Assembly: GCA_038253325.1 (NCBI GenBank)
Contig: JBBSHE010000009.1
Span: 13,315 to 77,314, forward strand
Source of the DNA: JBBSHE01 sp038253325
GTDB lineage: Bacteria > Actinomycetota > Actinomycetes > Propionibacteriales > Nocardioidaceae
Direction: 5' to 3'
Length of the DNA stretch: 64,000 nt
Positions 40,926 to 49,308 of the stretch are shown piece after piece (position 1 is the first letter of the stretch; each line of letters opens with the position of its first letter). A program made the position numbers and the translations under genes. Under the pieces are notes generated by a model. That model had not been told where the DNA came from, did not search any database, and saw only the letters and a list, made by a program, of their open reading frames with translations.

Positions 40926-41857
40926 GGTGGACCGGCCGCCTCGTGGTGGCGGCGTCTGCGTCGTTGCTGCTGTCCGCGTGTGCCGATTACACGAAGCCGA
41001 CCGAAAATGTGGGCGGCACGATCGACGTCCGGGGATCGTCGGACCTACAGCCACTGACGACGAAGGCCGGCCAGCAGTTCATCGCGGCGGGCAACACCAC
41101 GACCATCCACATGCAGCAGTCGAGCGTCGACGCTTCGGCCCGGCGGTTCTGCCACGGCAAGCTCGACGTCGTCGATGTGTACGGCGATCTCGGCGTCGGC
41201 GCGGCAGCCGAGTGCAAGTCCAACCACATCAGGTACGTACAGGTTCCGCTGGCCAACGACGCGGTCACGGTCATCGCCAACCGAGGACTGGGGATCACCT
41301 GTCTCACCACCGGCCAGCTCCGGAAGATGTGGGCCTCCTCCTCCGACGGGTCGGTGACGAGCTGGCGGCAGATCGACCGCCGGGCGCCCGCGATCCGGGT
41401 GGACCTGTTCGGACCGGGTCCGAGGTCTGGTCTGTTCGCGTTCTTCACCGAGCAGGTCGTGGGCATGGCCGGACGCAGCCGGCACGACTACACCACCAAC
41501 GACGACGACGCTGCGACCGTGGCCGGTGTCGAGTCCGCAGCGGGCGGCGGCGGATACGTCGGGTACCACTACTACGCCGAGCGATCGAGCCACCTGACCG
41601 CGGTCGCCGTCGACTCCGGCAACGGCTGCGTTGCTCCCTCTGCCTCGTCGGTCGCCGCCGGGACGTACGACAACTTGTCGCGGCCGCTGACGGTTTACGT
41701 AAGCGTCCCGGCATGGCGGAGGAGCGACGCACTGCGTACGTTTCTCACGTACTACATCGACCACGCGCAGAGCCTCGCCGAGGACGTGGGCTACATCCCG
41801 CTCTCAGACCCTCAGCTGTCGGCCGCCCGAAAGACACTCGCGAAGCTTGGGCCCTGA
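40922..41857 (+). CDS. PstS-like phosphate-binding lipoprotein
   Basis: The 311-residue protein has a lipoprotein signal ending in LLLSAC. The mature part is a PstS-like periplasmic-binding fold (DVRGSSDLQPLTTKAG; RRFCHGKLDVVD; FGPGPRSGLFAFFTE). PstS binds phosphate for the PstCAB transporter, but no pstCAB genes lie nearby. It overlaps mutT1 by four bases, so its expression is tied to the ppk/mutT1 region. It may be a divergent binding protein for phosphate or another ligand. Confidence 0.8.
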   Translation: MRWTGRLVVAASASLLLSACADYTKPTENVGGTIDVRGSSDLQPLTTKAGQQFIAAGNTTTIHMQQSSVDASARRFCHGKLDVVDVYGDLGVGAAAECKSNHIRYVQVPLANDAVTVIANRGLGITCLTTGQLRKMWASSSDGSVTSWRQIDRRAPAIRVDLFGPGPRSGLFAFFTEQVVGMAGRSRHDYTTNDDDAATVAGVESAAGGGGYVGYHYYAERSSHLTAVAVDSGNGCVAPSASSVAAGTYDNLSRPLTVYVSVPAWRRSDALRTFLTYYIDHAQSLAEDVGYIPLSDPQLSAARKTLAKLGP

Positions 41858-41925
41858 TCGTCGCTTTCGGCTGGGACTTCGCCGGGCACTACGTCACGTT
41901 CCTCCAGCCACAGGTGTCGGCGGCG

Positions 41926-42921
41926 TCAGGGCAGGAAGGTGTGGATCACGGCGTAGACCACGGCAGCCGCCGATCCAGCCATGGGAAACGTCAGGATCCA
42001 GGCACCGACGATCGACTTGGCGACTCCCCACCGCACGGCTGACAGCCGCTTGGTGGCGCCGGCTCCCATCACCGCCGAGGTGATCACGTGGGTCGTGGAG
42101 ATGGGGGCCTGGAAGACGTACGCGGTCGTGTAGAGCACCGAGGAGGCGGTGATCTCGGCGGAGAACCCGCGTGGCGGGTCAAGGTGGATGATCCGGCGGC
42201 CGAGGGTACGCATCAGGCGCCACCCGCCGGAGTATGTGCCGAGCGAGATCGCGGTCGCCGCCGACGCGATCACCCACCACGGCAGACTGCCACCGGCCGT
42301 CTCGTACCCGCCCGTCACGAGCGCGAGAAAGATGACACCCATTGTCTTCTGCGCATCCTGGAGCCCGTGGCCGAGTGCCAGCGCCGCCGCCGACAACGTC
42401 TGCGCCAGCCGGAAGCCGCGGTTCACCCGTCCCGGGCTCTTGCGCCGGAAGACCCACATGAACGTGAGCATCACGAGGAATGCGAGTGCGAAGCCCACCA
42501 TCGGTGACAGCACCATCGGCAGGAGCACCTTCTTGTAGATCGCCGCCCACGCGACCGTACTTCCGGACGCCAGCGCCGCACCAACCAGCCCGCCGATCAA
42601 CGCGTGCGAGGAGGAGGAAGGCAGACCGAAGTACCAGGTCGTCACGTTCCAGGCGATTGCACCGACAAGTGCGGCGATCACGACCACGAGGCCGTGGTTG
42701 CCTTTCGGCGGGCTGATCACCGAGCTGACGGTGTTGGCGACCTCCTGACCGAGCAACGCGCCGGTGAAGTTCATCACCGCGGCCAGCACGAGAGCGACCC
42801 GGGGCGTCAGCGCCCGGGTGGAGACCGATGTGGCGATGGCATTGGCCGCGTCATGGAACCCGTTGGTGTAGTCGAACACCAGGGCAATGACGATGACCGC
42901 GAGGACGAGCCCCAGTCCCAC
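41926..42921 (-). CDS. pit: Inorganic phosphate transporter, Pit family
   Basis: The 331-residue membrane protein has about ten helices and both Pit signatures, NGFHDAANAIATSVSTRAL near the N-terminus and GHGLQDAQKTMGVI in the second half. Pit proteins import phosphate as metal-phosphate with protons at low affinity. A DUF47 protein gene lies two bases upstream on the same strand, the usual partner arrangement. It converges on the PstS-like gene. Confidence 0.95.
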   Translation of the reverse strand: MGLGLVLAVIVIALVFDYTNGFHDAANAIATSVSTRALTPRVALVLAAVMNFTGALLGQEVANTVSSVISPPKGNHGLVVVIAALVGAIAWNVTTWYFGLPSSSSHALIGGLVGAALASGSTVAWAAIYKKVLLPMVLSPMVGFALAFLVMLTFMWVFRRKSPGRVNRGFRLAQTLSAAALALGHGLQDAQKTMGVIFLALVTGGYETAGGSLPWWVIASAATAISLGTYSGGWRLMRTLGRRIIHLDPPRGFSAEITASSVLYTTAYVFQAPISTTHVITSAVMGAGATKRLSAVRWGVAKSIVGAWILTFPMAGSAAAVVYAVIHTFLP

Positions 42922-42923
42922 CG

Positions 42924-43541
42924 TCAGGACTCCTTGACGGCGATCTGCTCGACAATGTTCGCGACGGTCTCGAACGCGTCGATCGCGCGTTCCAAGGAGT
43001 CCACGACGTCCTTGAGCTTGAGCACCGTCAGCGCGTCGTACGCGCCGCTGAAGAGCTTCACGACGATGCGACGGTAGCTGCGGTCGCCCTCGTTCTCGAT
43101 CCGGTTGATCTCGATCCAGTACTCCTCGAGGTTCTTCATGGTCCGCAGCTTCGGCATCGCGGCCGCGGTGAGCTCCGCAGCCCGTTGGAGCACCTCGACC
43201 TGCTCGGCGACGCCGTCGGGTAGCTCGGTCACCTCGTACAAGACGACTGCCTCGACCGCCTCGTCCATGAAGTCCATGACGTCGTCGAGTCCGGCGGCGA
43301 GGCGATAGATGTCCTCTCGGTCGAACGGGGTGACGAACGTGCGGTTGACCCGCCTGACGATCTCGTGGGTGGCCTCGTCACCGAGGTGTTCTGCCTCCTT
43401 CATCTGCTTGGCGATCGCCGACCGGTCGGCGTCGTCGGCCAGCAGCTGGGCCAGCAGATCGGCGCCGGTGCGGAGGTTTTCGGCGGACTTCGCAAACAGG
43501 TCGTAGAACGTGCCGTCTGCCGGTCGGAATCTCAACGGCAC
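42924..43541 (-). CDS. DUF47/PhoU-like Pit accessory protein
   Basis: The 205-residue helical protein is a PhoU-like domain of the DUF47 type (HEIVRRVNRTFVTPFDREDIY; MDEAVEAVVLYEV). These proteins regulate or are required for Pit phosphate transporters. The GTG at 43541 (VPLRFRPADGTFYDLF) is the usual N-terminus; the longer frame adds unrelated residues. The gap to pit is two bases, so the two are one operon. Confidence 0.92.
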   Translation of the reverse strand: MPLRFRPADGTFYDLFAKSAENLRTGADLLAQLLADDADRSAIAKQMKEAEHLGDEATHEIVRRVNRTFVTPFDREDIYRLAAGLDDVMDFMDEAVEAVVLYEVTELPDGVAEQVEVLQRAAELTAAAMPKLRTMKNLEEYWIEINRIENEGDRSYRRIVVKLFSGAYDALTVLKLKDVVDSLERAIDAFETVANIVEQIAVKES

Positions 43542-43662
43542 GGCAAACTCCTGTCGAACGCCTTTGAACCGGTCACATGCTACGGCCCGTACGGCCGTTG
43601 CGCGCAAGTCACGCGGGAATCTACCCAACGGTGCGGTCGAGACCGCGTGCCGGTGTCCGCGA

Positions 43663-43896
43663 CTACTGGTCGACCCCCAGGATCTCGTCGACCTCGTCTT
43701 GGGGCAGTGGGCCTTCGGCGTCGGAGGTAGCGATCATCAGGTTTGTCATCATCTCGATCTCGTCGAGGGCTGCGGCATCGTGAACCTGTACGTCGAACTT
43801 GTCGTCGGTTTCGGGCTTTCGGGCGCGCTCGGCCGCCGGACTCGCGACACGGTCGTACCAATCCGCCCCGCGCTGTTGAAATGGTCCTGGCCCCAC
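43663..43896 (-). CDS. Small acidic hypothetical protein, leaderless
   Basis: This protein of about 77 residues starts at a GTG seven bases after a TAGGGT -10 element. The C-terminus (ALDEIEMMTNLMIATSDAEG, then PLPQDEVDEILGV) resembles a short helical motif seen in small actinobacterial proteins. The N-terminal half is polar. I do not know a function. It lies between the Pit operon and tRNA-Lys. Confidence 0.5.
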   Translation of the reverse strand: MGPGPFQQRGADWYDRVASPAAERARKPETDDKFDVQVHDAAALDEIEMMTNLMIATSDAEGPLPQDEVDEILGVDQ

Positions 43897-43903
43897 GTGT
43901 TCG

Positions 43904-43909
43904 ACCCTA
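43904..43909 (-). promoter_or_regulatory. -10 element of the small acidic protein gene
   Basis: TAGGGT on the minus strand fits TANNNT and ends seven bases before the GTG at 43896, supporting that start over the longer frame. Confidence 0.45.
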
Positions 43910-44051
43910 TCGACTCGGCCGACGGTCTGGCCCGGATTCGCCATTCGTCGGGCATGTCCGGTTTGGACATGTTGAGTCGACAACCGCCCGTCCCTCCGTC
44001 AGACGGATCGAGCTGTTCGCCTGGCTCTCCGGTCCGCCCGGGACACCCGTC

Positions 44052-44115
44052 ATACTGGGCAACCGGGATACTGGGCAACCGGGATACTGGTCAGCCGGGA
44101 TACTGGTCAGCCGGG
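44052..44115 (+). repeat. Tandem repeat, four 16-bp units, upstream of tRNA-Lys
   Basis: Two copies of ATACTGGGCAACCGGG (44052-44083) are followed by two copies of ATACTGGTCAGCCGGG (44084-44115); a partial copy (ATATCCGCCGGG) leads into the tRNA. The array ends nine bases before the tRNA 5' end. Confidence 0.9.
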
Positions 44116-44124
44116 ATATCCGCC

Positions 44125-44197
44125 GGGCCTCTAGCTCAATTGGCAGAGCAACGGACTTTTAATCCGTGGGTTGTGGGTTCGAGTCCCACGGGGCCCA
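44125..44197 (+). tRNA. tRNA-Lys (anticodon TTT)
   Basis: The 73-base sequence folds as a cloverleaf: acceptor GGGCCTC with GGGGCCC (one G-T pair), D arm with GCTCAATTGGCAGAGC, anticodon stem ACGGA/TCCGT with loop CTTTTAA (anticodon TTT at 44158-44160), and T arm GTGGG-TTCGAGT-CCCAC. The discriminator is A and CC follows it in the genome. Confidence 0.97.
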
Positions 44198-44757
44198 CCC
44201 TGAGCAGGCATTATGGCTGCTGATCTGATCGTCGGTGTCTGGTTTCCCCATAATACCCACACTTTACTGTGACTTGTCAGCCCGATGCGCTCTCTCTTAC
44301 AGACGCCAGGCGTGCTGACGTGTCAGTTTCTAGCCAGGGGCGGTAGCAGGGGAGGCAGCAGACCTGCGACGGGCGTCCCGCGGCACCCCAGAGCCGCCAT
44401 CCAGAGGTTCTGAGGTCGAGCGAACGCCCGCTTCTGCCGCGACGAGGGCGGTGACGGACCCGCGTCTTTGCGCCGCGCGCGACTCGGCGCTAGGCCGCTG
44501 GATTGGCCCGCAAACGCGCGAATCCGCCCATGGTCGGGCGCCTATCTCCCACGTGCCTCATGAAGTGTCGGGGTCAGCTCGTGGGGTCTCCCGATACCAG
44601 TCGCTGTCCGTTGACAGTCGGCGAACCTATCCTCGGTCGTGCTTGGTCAGCAGTGACCGATGAGTACTGTTCGCACGCCCCGTCGGAAGCACGGGTAGCC
44701 GATCAGCGGCTCGACGTAAGGAGTGACCATTGGTGCACGAAGCGCCAAACCGCGACT
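44198..44757. other. Degenerate non-coding stretch downstream of tRNA-Lys
   Basis: No intact gene is visible. The base composition drops compared with the surroundings, and no frame has family features. It is probably the left part of the decayed element inserted at tRNA-Lys. CCCGCAAACGCGCG at 44507-44520 recurs at 47036-47049. Confidence 0.5.
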
Positions 44758-44880
44758 GGGAAGGTGCTGTGGCACTTCACCATGTCCATCGACGGATTCG
44801 TGGCCGGGCCGGACCACGAGATGGACTGGATGACCGGATTCTCGGTCCGACCCGGATTGCTCGAGGAGCCTGTGGAGCAG
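44758..44880 (+). pseudogene. Remnant of a RibD/dihydrofolate-reductase-family gene
   Basis: The frame GKVLWHFTMSIDGFVAGPDH, then EMDWMTGFSVRPGLLEE, is the N-terminus of the reductase family also seen intact at 62663-63205 (MAKMQWQFTMSLDGFIAGPG). Homology fades after about 40 residues and the rest of the roughly 180-residue protein is missing, so this is a truncated copy. Confidence 0.7.
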
Positions 44881-45011
44881 TTCCCTCGGACCCGCGAAGT
44901 CCTCGATGCCCGCGGGTCAGACCGCCCGCCGTATCGAGACGACACTTGCAACAGTCACTGTCCAGATGACCAAGCGGGACCGGCAGGGCCGCCAGCTCGA
45001 CTCGACCGACT

Positions 45012-45111
45012 TTGCTCTGCTCCTGTTAGTTTATGTGAAACGCAGCAAAAGCTGCGTCACCGTGAAAAGTTGCTCTGCTACAGTTATTTCGCCCAGGCAG
45101 AGCAGTATAAG
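45012..45111 (+). promoter_or_regulatory. Promoter/operator region of the fic gene
   Basis: TTGCTCTGCT occurs at 45012-45021 and 45070-45079. Its inverse GCAGAGCA is at 45097-45104, giving an inverted pair around an 18-base spacer just before TATAAG (45106-45111). A separate hairpin, ACGCAGC-AAAA-GCTGCGT, spans 45040-45057. The arrangement suggests repression, perhaps autoregulation. Confidence 0.5.
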
Positions 45112-45125
45112 AGAGGATCGCAACG

Positions 45126-46127
45126 ATGGCAGGAGGTCGCCCATCGCGAGCGGCGATCTATCGACGTCTAGACGAGGCGATCGCCGACCTCAACGAACGA
45201 CTCGGCGGGCTGCCATCCACCGCTGAAGCCGACGGCATCTGGGCCGATCTCTGGCATCAGGAGGCACATCACTCCACTGCCATCGAGGGAAACACACTGA
45301 TCCTTTCGGAGGTGCAAAAGCTCCTCGACGGAGGCCGGGCAGTCGGCGACAAGGAACTCAAGGAGTACATGGAGGTTCTGGGCTACGCCGCCGCCGCCAA
45401 GTGGGTCTACGGACAAGCGCTCGAGCCAGGGGGTTGGTGCGGCGACGGCCTGTTGACCGTGCAGGAAGTCCGCTCCGTGCACTTTCGAGCGATGACGCCG
45501 GCGTGGGAGTTCGCCCCGCACCCGCACGCGACACCGGAAGAGGCTCCTGGCAACTGGCGCCGCCATGAGATTGCGCCGTTTCCAGACGGGATGAGACCAC
45601 CGCCGTTCGCCGAAGTAGATCCGCTCATCACGGATTGGGTGGAGGTCGCCAATGGGCTCCCGAACTCGAGTGGGCAACCACTGCCCGAGCGGCTGGCTCA
45701 GATTCACAATGCATTCGAGCGGATCCACCCTTTTCTCGACGGGAACGGCAGAACGGGCCGACTGCTGCTGAACCTCATCCTCATCCGCTTGGGCTACCCA
45801 CCTGCCATCGTGTTCAAAGGTGAGCGATCTCGGTACCTCGCCGGAATGCGCAGAGCAGACTCAGACGACTTCGGCCCACTTGGCGAGCTCATCGCCCGGG
45901 CAGTCACCGACAACCTCTACAAGTTCGTCGTGCCCGCCGTCGCTGGCCCAGCGAGACTCGTTCCGCTGGCCAGTCTCGCGAACAAGCAGAACGGATTCTC
46001 AGCCATCGCACTCCGAACCGCCGCGAACCGGGGGCGGCTGAAAGCGCAGAAGTCCCCGAATGGCGGCTGGCTGAGCTCCAAGAGCTGGGTCGACGAATAC
46101 CGTGACCTCAAGTTCAAGCGACAGTAG
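45126..46127 (+). CDS. Fic/DOC family AMP-transferase
   Basis: The 333-residue protein has a Fic domain with the complete motif HPFLDGNGRTGR near residues 201-212. Such enzymes transfer AMP from ATP to target proteins. An N-terminal inhibitory helix is present: STAIEGN at residues 50-56 with Glu54, which would block ATP unless released (class II Fic). A C-terminal winged-helix-like region (SAIALRTAANRGRL) may bind DNA. Its AT-richer upstream region and the location beside a broken integrase indicate acquisition by transfer. No antitoxin gene is needed for class II. Confidence 0.92.
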   Translation: MAGGRPSRAAIYRRLDEAIADLNERLGGLPSTAEADGIWADLWHQEAHHSTAIEGNTLILSEVQKLLDGGRAVGDKELKEYMEVLGYAAAAKWVYGQALEPGGWCGDGLLTVQEVRSVHFRAMTPAWEFAPHPHATPEEAPGNWRRHEIAPFPDGMRPPPFAEVDPLITDWVEVANGLPNSSGQPLPERLAQIHNAFERIHPFLDGNGRTGRLLLNLILIRLGYPPAIVFKGERSRYLAGMRRADSDDFGPLGELIARAVTDNLYKFVVPAVAGPARLVPLASLANKQNGFSAIALRTAANRGRLKAQKSPNGGWLSSKSWVDEYRDLKFKRQ

Positions 46128-46191
46128 CCGACTGACTGGAAGTCAGATGGCGAGCTGGCCCGACTGGGGAGTTCGATATGACCCGCAACAC

Positions 46192-47042
46192 CTAGCCGAG
46201 CGCTTCGAGCATGGCTCCGCGCCTGTCGATGCCACCTTCCGACCCATGTAGACGTCCTGCGTCTTGGACGGGTTCGCATGGCCAAGCTGGTCCGCAGCCG
46301 CTCTCGAAAGACAAACCACCCTCATCCATCAGTGTGGCCACTGTCTTCCGAAACATGTGCGAGGTGACCCAATCGAAGCCCGCCTTGTCCAGCGCTCGTC
46401 GTAGGTCCGATGCGGTATTGCTCGGATCTCGCAGCGAACCCATCGGAGCTGGGAACACAGTCGCGGTGCTCGGGTGCTTCTCCTGCCTCTTGCGAAGCAT
46501 CTCCACGCACCAGCTCGGGAGCACAAGGGTGCACAGGCCAGCTCGGCTCTTCGTGGCGGACCGGAGCACCAGACCCTCACCCTTCAGACGGACCACGGTC
46601 GCGTGCACATCCACGGTGCCGGCGTCCAGGTCGAGGGCGTCCCAGGTCACCGCGGCGGCCTCGCCGATCCGCAACCAGTGGCGAGCATGAAGGCCACGAA
46701 ATGAGGCAGATCCCGTCCGATCGCCTGGTCGTCGGATGCCAACTTGGCCCTGATGTCACGAACCCCTTGGATAGTCATAGATCGTGGGCACCGCTTTGGG
46801 TGGTCGGGAGATGATCCCGACGTCTCTGATGGGGTTCCGGCCACGCTGTTGAGAACGGTCCGACCCCGCGCCACGCGTCCGTAGACGGCAGCGACGTCAC
46901 CGTAGGTCCGCAGTTCGTGCTCCGGCCGGTCCGACACCGAGATGAGGAACTTTCGGACGATGGCGACGTGTTGAGGGGCGTCTGCTCGAATCCAGTCACA
47001 CCACCAAGTTGGCACATTGTGCTCGGGGTTGATACCCCGCAA
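46192..47042 (-). pseudogene. Tyrosine recombinase (phage-type integrase), frameshifted
   Basis: The C-terminal catalytic half is readable across three frames. The first piece ends DLPHFVAFMLATG; a one-base loss at about 46675 shifts to LRIGEAAAVTWDALDLDAGTV and HMFRKTVATLMDEGGLS. A shift near 46308 gives RAAADQLGHANPSKTQDVYM, and a third near 46220 restores AMLEALG and the stop. Catalytic residues (RIGEA arginine, HxxR, GHAN histidine, Tyr) are all encoded but split. The N-terminal domain is missing, so the enzyme is dead. Confidence 0.88.
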
Positions 47043-47171
47043 ACGCGCGTGCGCGACTCGCTAGACGAGACCCGGCGGTTCGGCGGTGATCGCCGAGGGG
47101 ATGACCGTCAAGATGGCGCCGCAAAGCAGCGCGTCGCGCCGCACCGACCTCCATCCCATTGGCTCGACCAA

Positions 47172-48008
47172 TCATTTGGCGTGGAGCTTGCTCAGGACAA
47201 TTTCGATTGCGTGTATGACGACGGTCGGCTGTTCCTGCGGAACGTCGTGTGAGCTGAGCTTCGCGAAGATCTGGATGCCGTCGGGCACCTTAGTAGCGAG
47301 GTCGGCCTGCTGTTCAGCCCTAAGCCGGTCGAACACTGCGGGGTTCCATCCGGGTGGCCAGCCTTCTGAGATTCCGGCGGCGGAGACGACCACCAGCGGC
47401 ACCGGCGGAAGACTGCCAGCTTCGCGTGCTTGGTCAAAGCTGGCAAAGACGTCGATGCCCTCGCCGTTCTCATTGACGAACGCGTGATCCTTGACAATCT
47501 GCGAGCGGGTCAAATGGGCTTCGAACTGCCGTTCCTCGTCGGGATGGTTGGAGTCCACGAGAACCAGGCCAGCGATCTCATCTGGATAGGTTGCCGCGTA
47601 GACCTGCGACGTGAGGCCGCCGAAGGAGAAGCCGACCAGCAGATACGGCGGCTGCTCGCCGGCCGCCTTCAGCAGGGCATGGAGATCGTGAACGATGTCC
47701 TGGGCGGTTCGGGGCTTCGGGGCAGCTTGACTGCGTCCGATATTGGCTCGGTCATAACTACAGATCCGCGCGTCTTTGCTGACCACCGGCAAGATCATGT
47801 TCCACGTTCGATGATCCCCGGACAAGCCCGCCTCGAACACCACCGTGGAGGGCCCGGACCCGCGACATTCGACGTACAGGGAATGACCGCCGACGTCCAC
47901 CAAGCCCTTCACCGGCTTTGATGGCGCCGCCGCGGGCGAGTCATGCTGCCCGGCTGAGCACGCCGTCACAAGGCACATCAGCGCTATGCCCACGAGAAAC
48001 CGTCGCAT
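47172..48008 (-). CDS. Lipoprotein alpha/beta hydrolase
   Basis: The 278-residue protein has a lipoprotein signal with lipobox VTAC and an alpha/beta-hydrolase fold. The nucleophile elbow is GFSFGG, the oxyanion region is FEAGLSGDHRTW, and there is a late His (SSHDVP). It is predicted to be an outer-face esterase or lipase-like enzyme of unknown substrate. Codon use is a little less biased than neighbours. It is monocistronic, next to the integrated element. Confidence 0.85.
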   Translation of the reverse strand: MRRFLVGIALMCLVTACSAGQHDSPAAAPSKPVKGLVDVGGHSLYVECRGSGPSTVVFEAGLSGDHRTWNMILPVVSKDARICSYDRANIGRSQAAPKPRTAQDIVHDLHALLKAAGEQPPYLLVGFSFGGLTSQVYAATYPDEIAGLVLVDSNHPDEERQFEAHLTRSQIVKDHAFVNENGEGIDVFASFDQAREAGSLPPVPLVVVSAAGISEGWPPGWNPAVFDRLRAEQQADLATKVPDGIQIFAKLSSHDVPQEQPTVVIHAIEIVLSKLHAK

Positions 48009-48276
48009 GTCGAACCCTTCTTAGACCAAGTTATCGATCAGTCGTGGGGTTGAGGATACATCGCGGGGACATCCAGTAGGCGGAAACAAGCAACCTAAGG
48101 AACTGCACATGTTCGGGGTGTTCACGGATCAACCTTCGATTAGATGATCCCTTCGTCCCTCGGAGGCCCGGACTGCAGCGCGACACCGCGAAACCTCGAT
48201 TCAGCCCCCCGGGCGTGTCGAGAATGGTCAACGGTCCCACCGGGCTGGCGTGAGCATTGTCCTGCGCTCCTCACTC

Positions 48277-49305
48277 CTACGCGACCGGGCCATTCGCCCG
48301 GTCGGCTCGATAGGCGGCGCTTGTCTCACGCAGCCGGGCATGAATGCCCGCATAGGCACTGTGACTCGGCAGGTAGGACTTCCGGATCTTTGCCACCACC
48401 GTGTAGTTGGGGTCGCAGACGTTCGCGATGGGGCTCTCCGTGGCCTGGGTGACCAGCTGGTAACCATCGATCGGGTCGAGGCCGCATTCGGCGGCGATCC
48501 AGGTCACCAGGTCGTGCTGGGCGATCCGGAACGCGTCCTCGAGAGGTCTCGCCGAGCCGGTGCTCATCAGGTAGTCGTCGCTCTCCAGGCGGGGCCACGG
48601 CGTCGGCACACCCTTGATCAGGTCCACGATGACCACGGTGTCCATGGCCGCCTCGACCGCGACGCCACATGTCTCGCCCTCACCCTGCCGGCCGTGCCCG
48701 TCGCCAAGAGCGAACAGAGCGCCTTCGACGTTGACACCGAGGAAGCAGGTGACGCCGGCGCGCATCTCCGGGGTGTCCATGTTGCCGCCGTGGGCATCCG
48801 GGACAAGCGACGACCGGACCTCGAGATTGGCCGGCGCGACACCCACGGTGCCGTGCATTGGGTCAAGCGGCATGACGATCTCCGTGTCGTCTGCTCGTGC
48901 CCGGAACGTGACCGTCCGGGCAGCGCGGTCGACGTCGTACATCCAGACCAGCTCAGGGAGCGGCTCCTGCAGGCTCGCCGTCACGTGGGTAGAGGTGAGC
49001 GCGCCGAACAATGGAATCGTCGACGACGCCGCCCAGCTTCGCGACGGCTCGATCGAGACGAAGTGGACGGCGAGCGTGTCGCCAGGCTCCGCGCCCTCGA
49101 CGTAGAACGGCCCGGTGAGCGGGTTCACGAACGGGAACTCGATGACCCGCGAGACCAGGTCGTCGATGCCGCGGACCTTGCCCGCAAAGGCGTCCTCCGT
49201 CCACAGCTCGAGCAACGTGCCCGGGCCGACGCGTCGTACCGGGGCAACGCCGCCGAATGTCCAGGCGAGCTCTTCGGGTACGGGCCGGTAGTTGATGATG
49301 TCCAT
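48277..49305 (-). CDS. Acetamidase/formamidase
   Basis: The 342-residue protein belongs to the FmdA_AmdA family that hydrolyses formamide or short aliphatic amides to ammonia and an acid. Recognisable segments are FVNPLTGPFYVEGAEPGDTL, DPMHGTVGVAP, PDAHGGNMD and GDGHGRQGEGE. It lies three bases downstream of a permease gene on the same strand, suggesting uptake followed by amide hydrolysis for nitrogen supply. The 268 bases before it hold no recognised gene. Confidence 0.93.
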   Translation of the reverse strand: MDIINYRPVPEELAWTFGGVAPVRRVGPGTLLELWTEDAFAGKVRGIDDLVSRVIEFPFVNPLTGPFYVEGAEPGDTLAVHFVSIEPSRSWAASSTIPLFGALTSTHVTASLQEPLPELVWMYDVDRAARTVTFRARADDTEIVMPLDPMHGTVGVAPANLEVRSSLVPDAHGGNMDTPEMRAGVTCFLGVNVEGALFALGDGHGRQGEGETCGVAVEAAMDTVVIVDLIKGVPTPWPRLESDDYLMSTGSARPLEDAFRIAQHDLVTWIAAECGLDPIDGYQLVTQATESPIANVCDPNYTVVAKIRKSYLPSHSAYAGIHARLRETSAAYRADRANGPVA

Positions 49306-49308
49306 CGG

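Noticed and set aside
46981..47060. Copy of the tRNA-Lys 3' end as an attR site
   Set aside because: CTCGAATCC near 46986 looks vaguely similar but does not extend; I found no repeat of the last 20 bases of the tRNA in the region.
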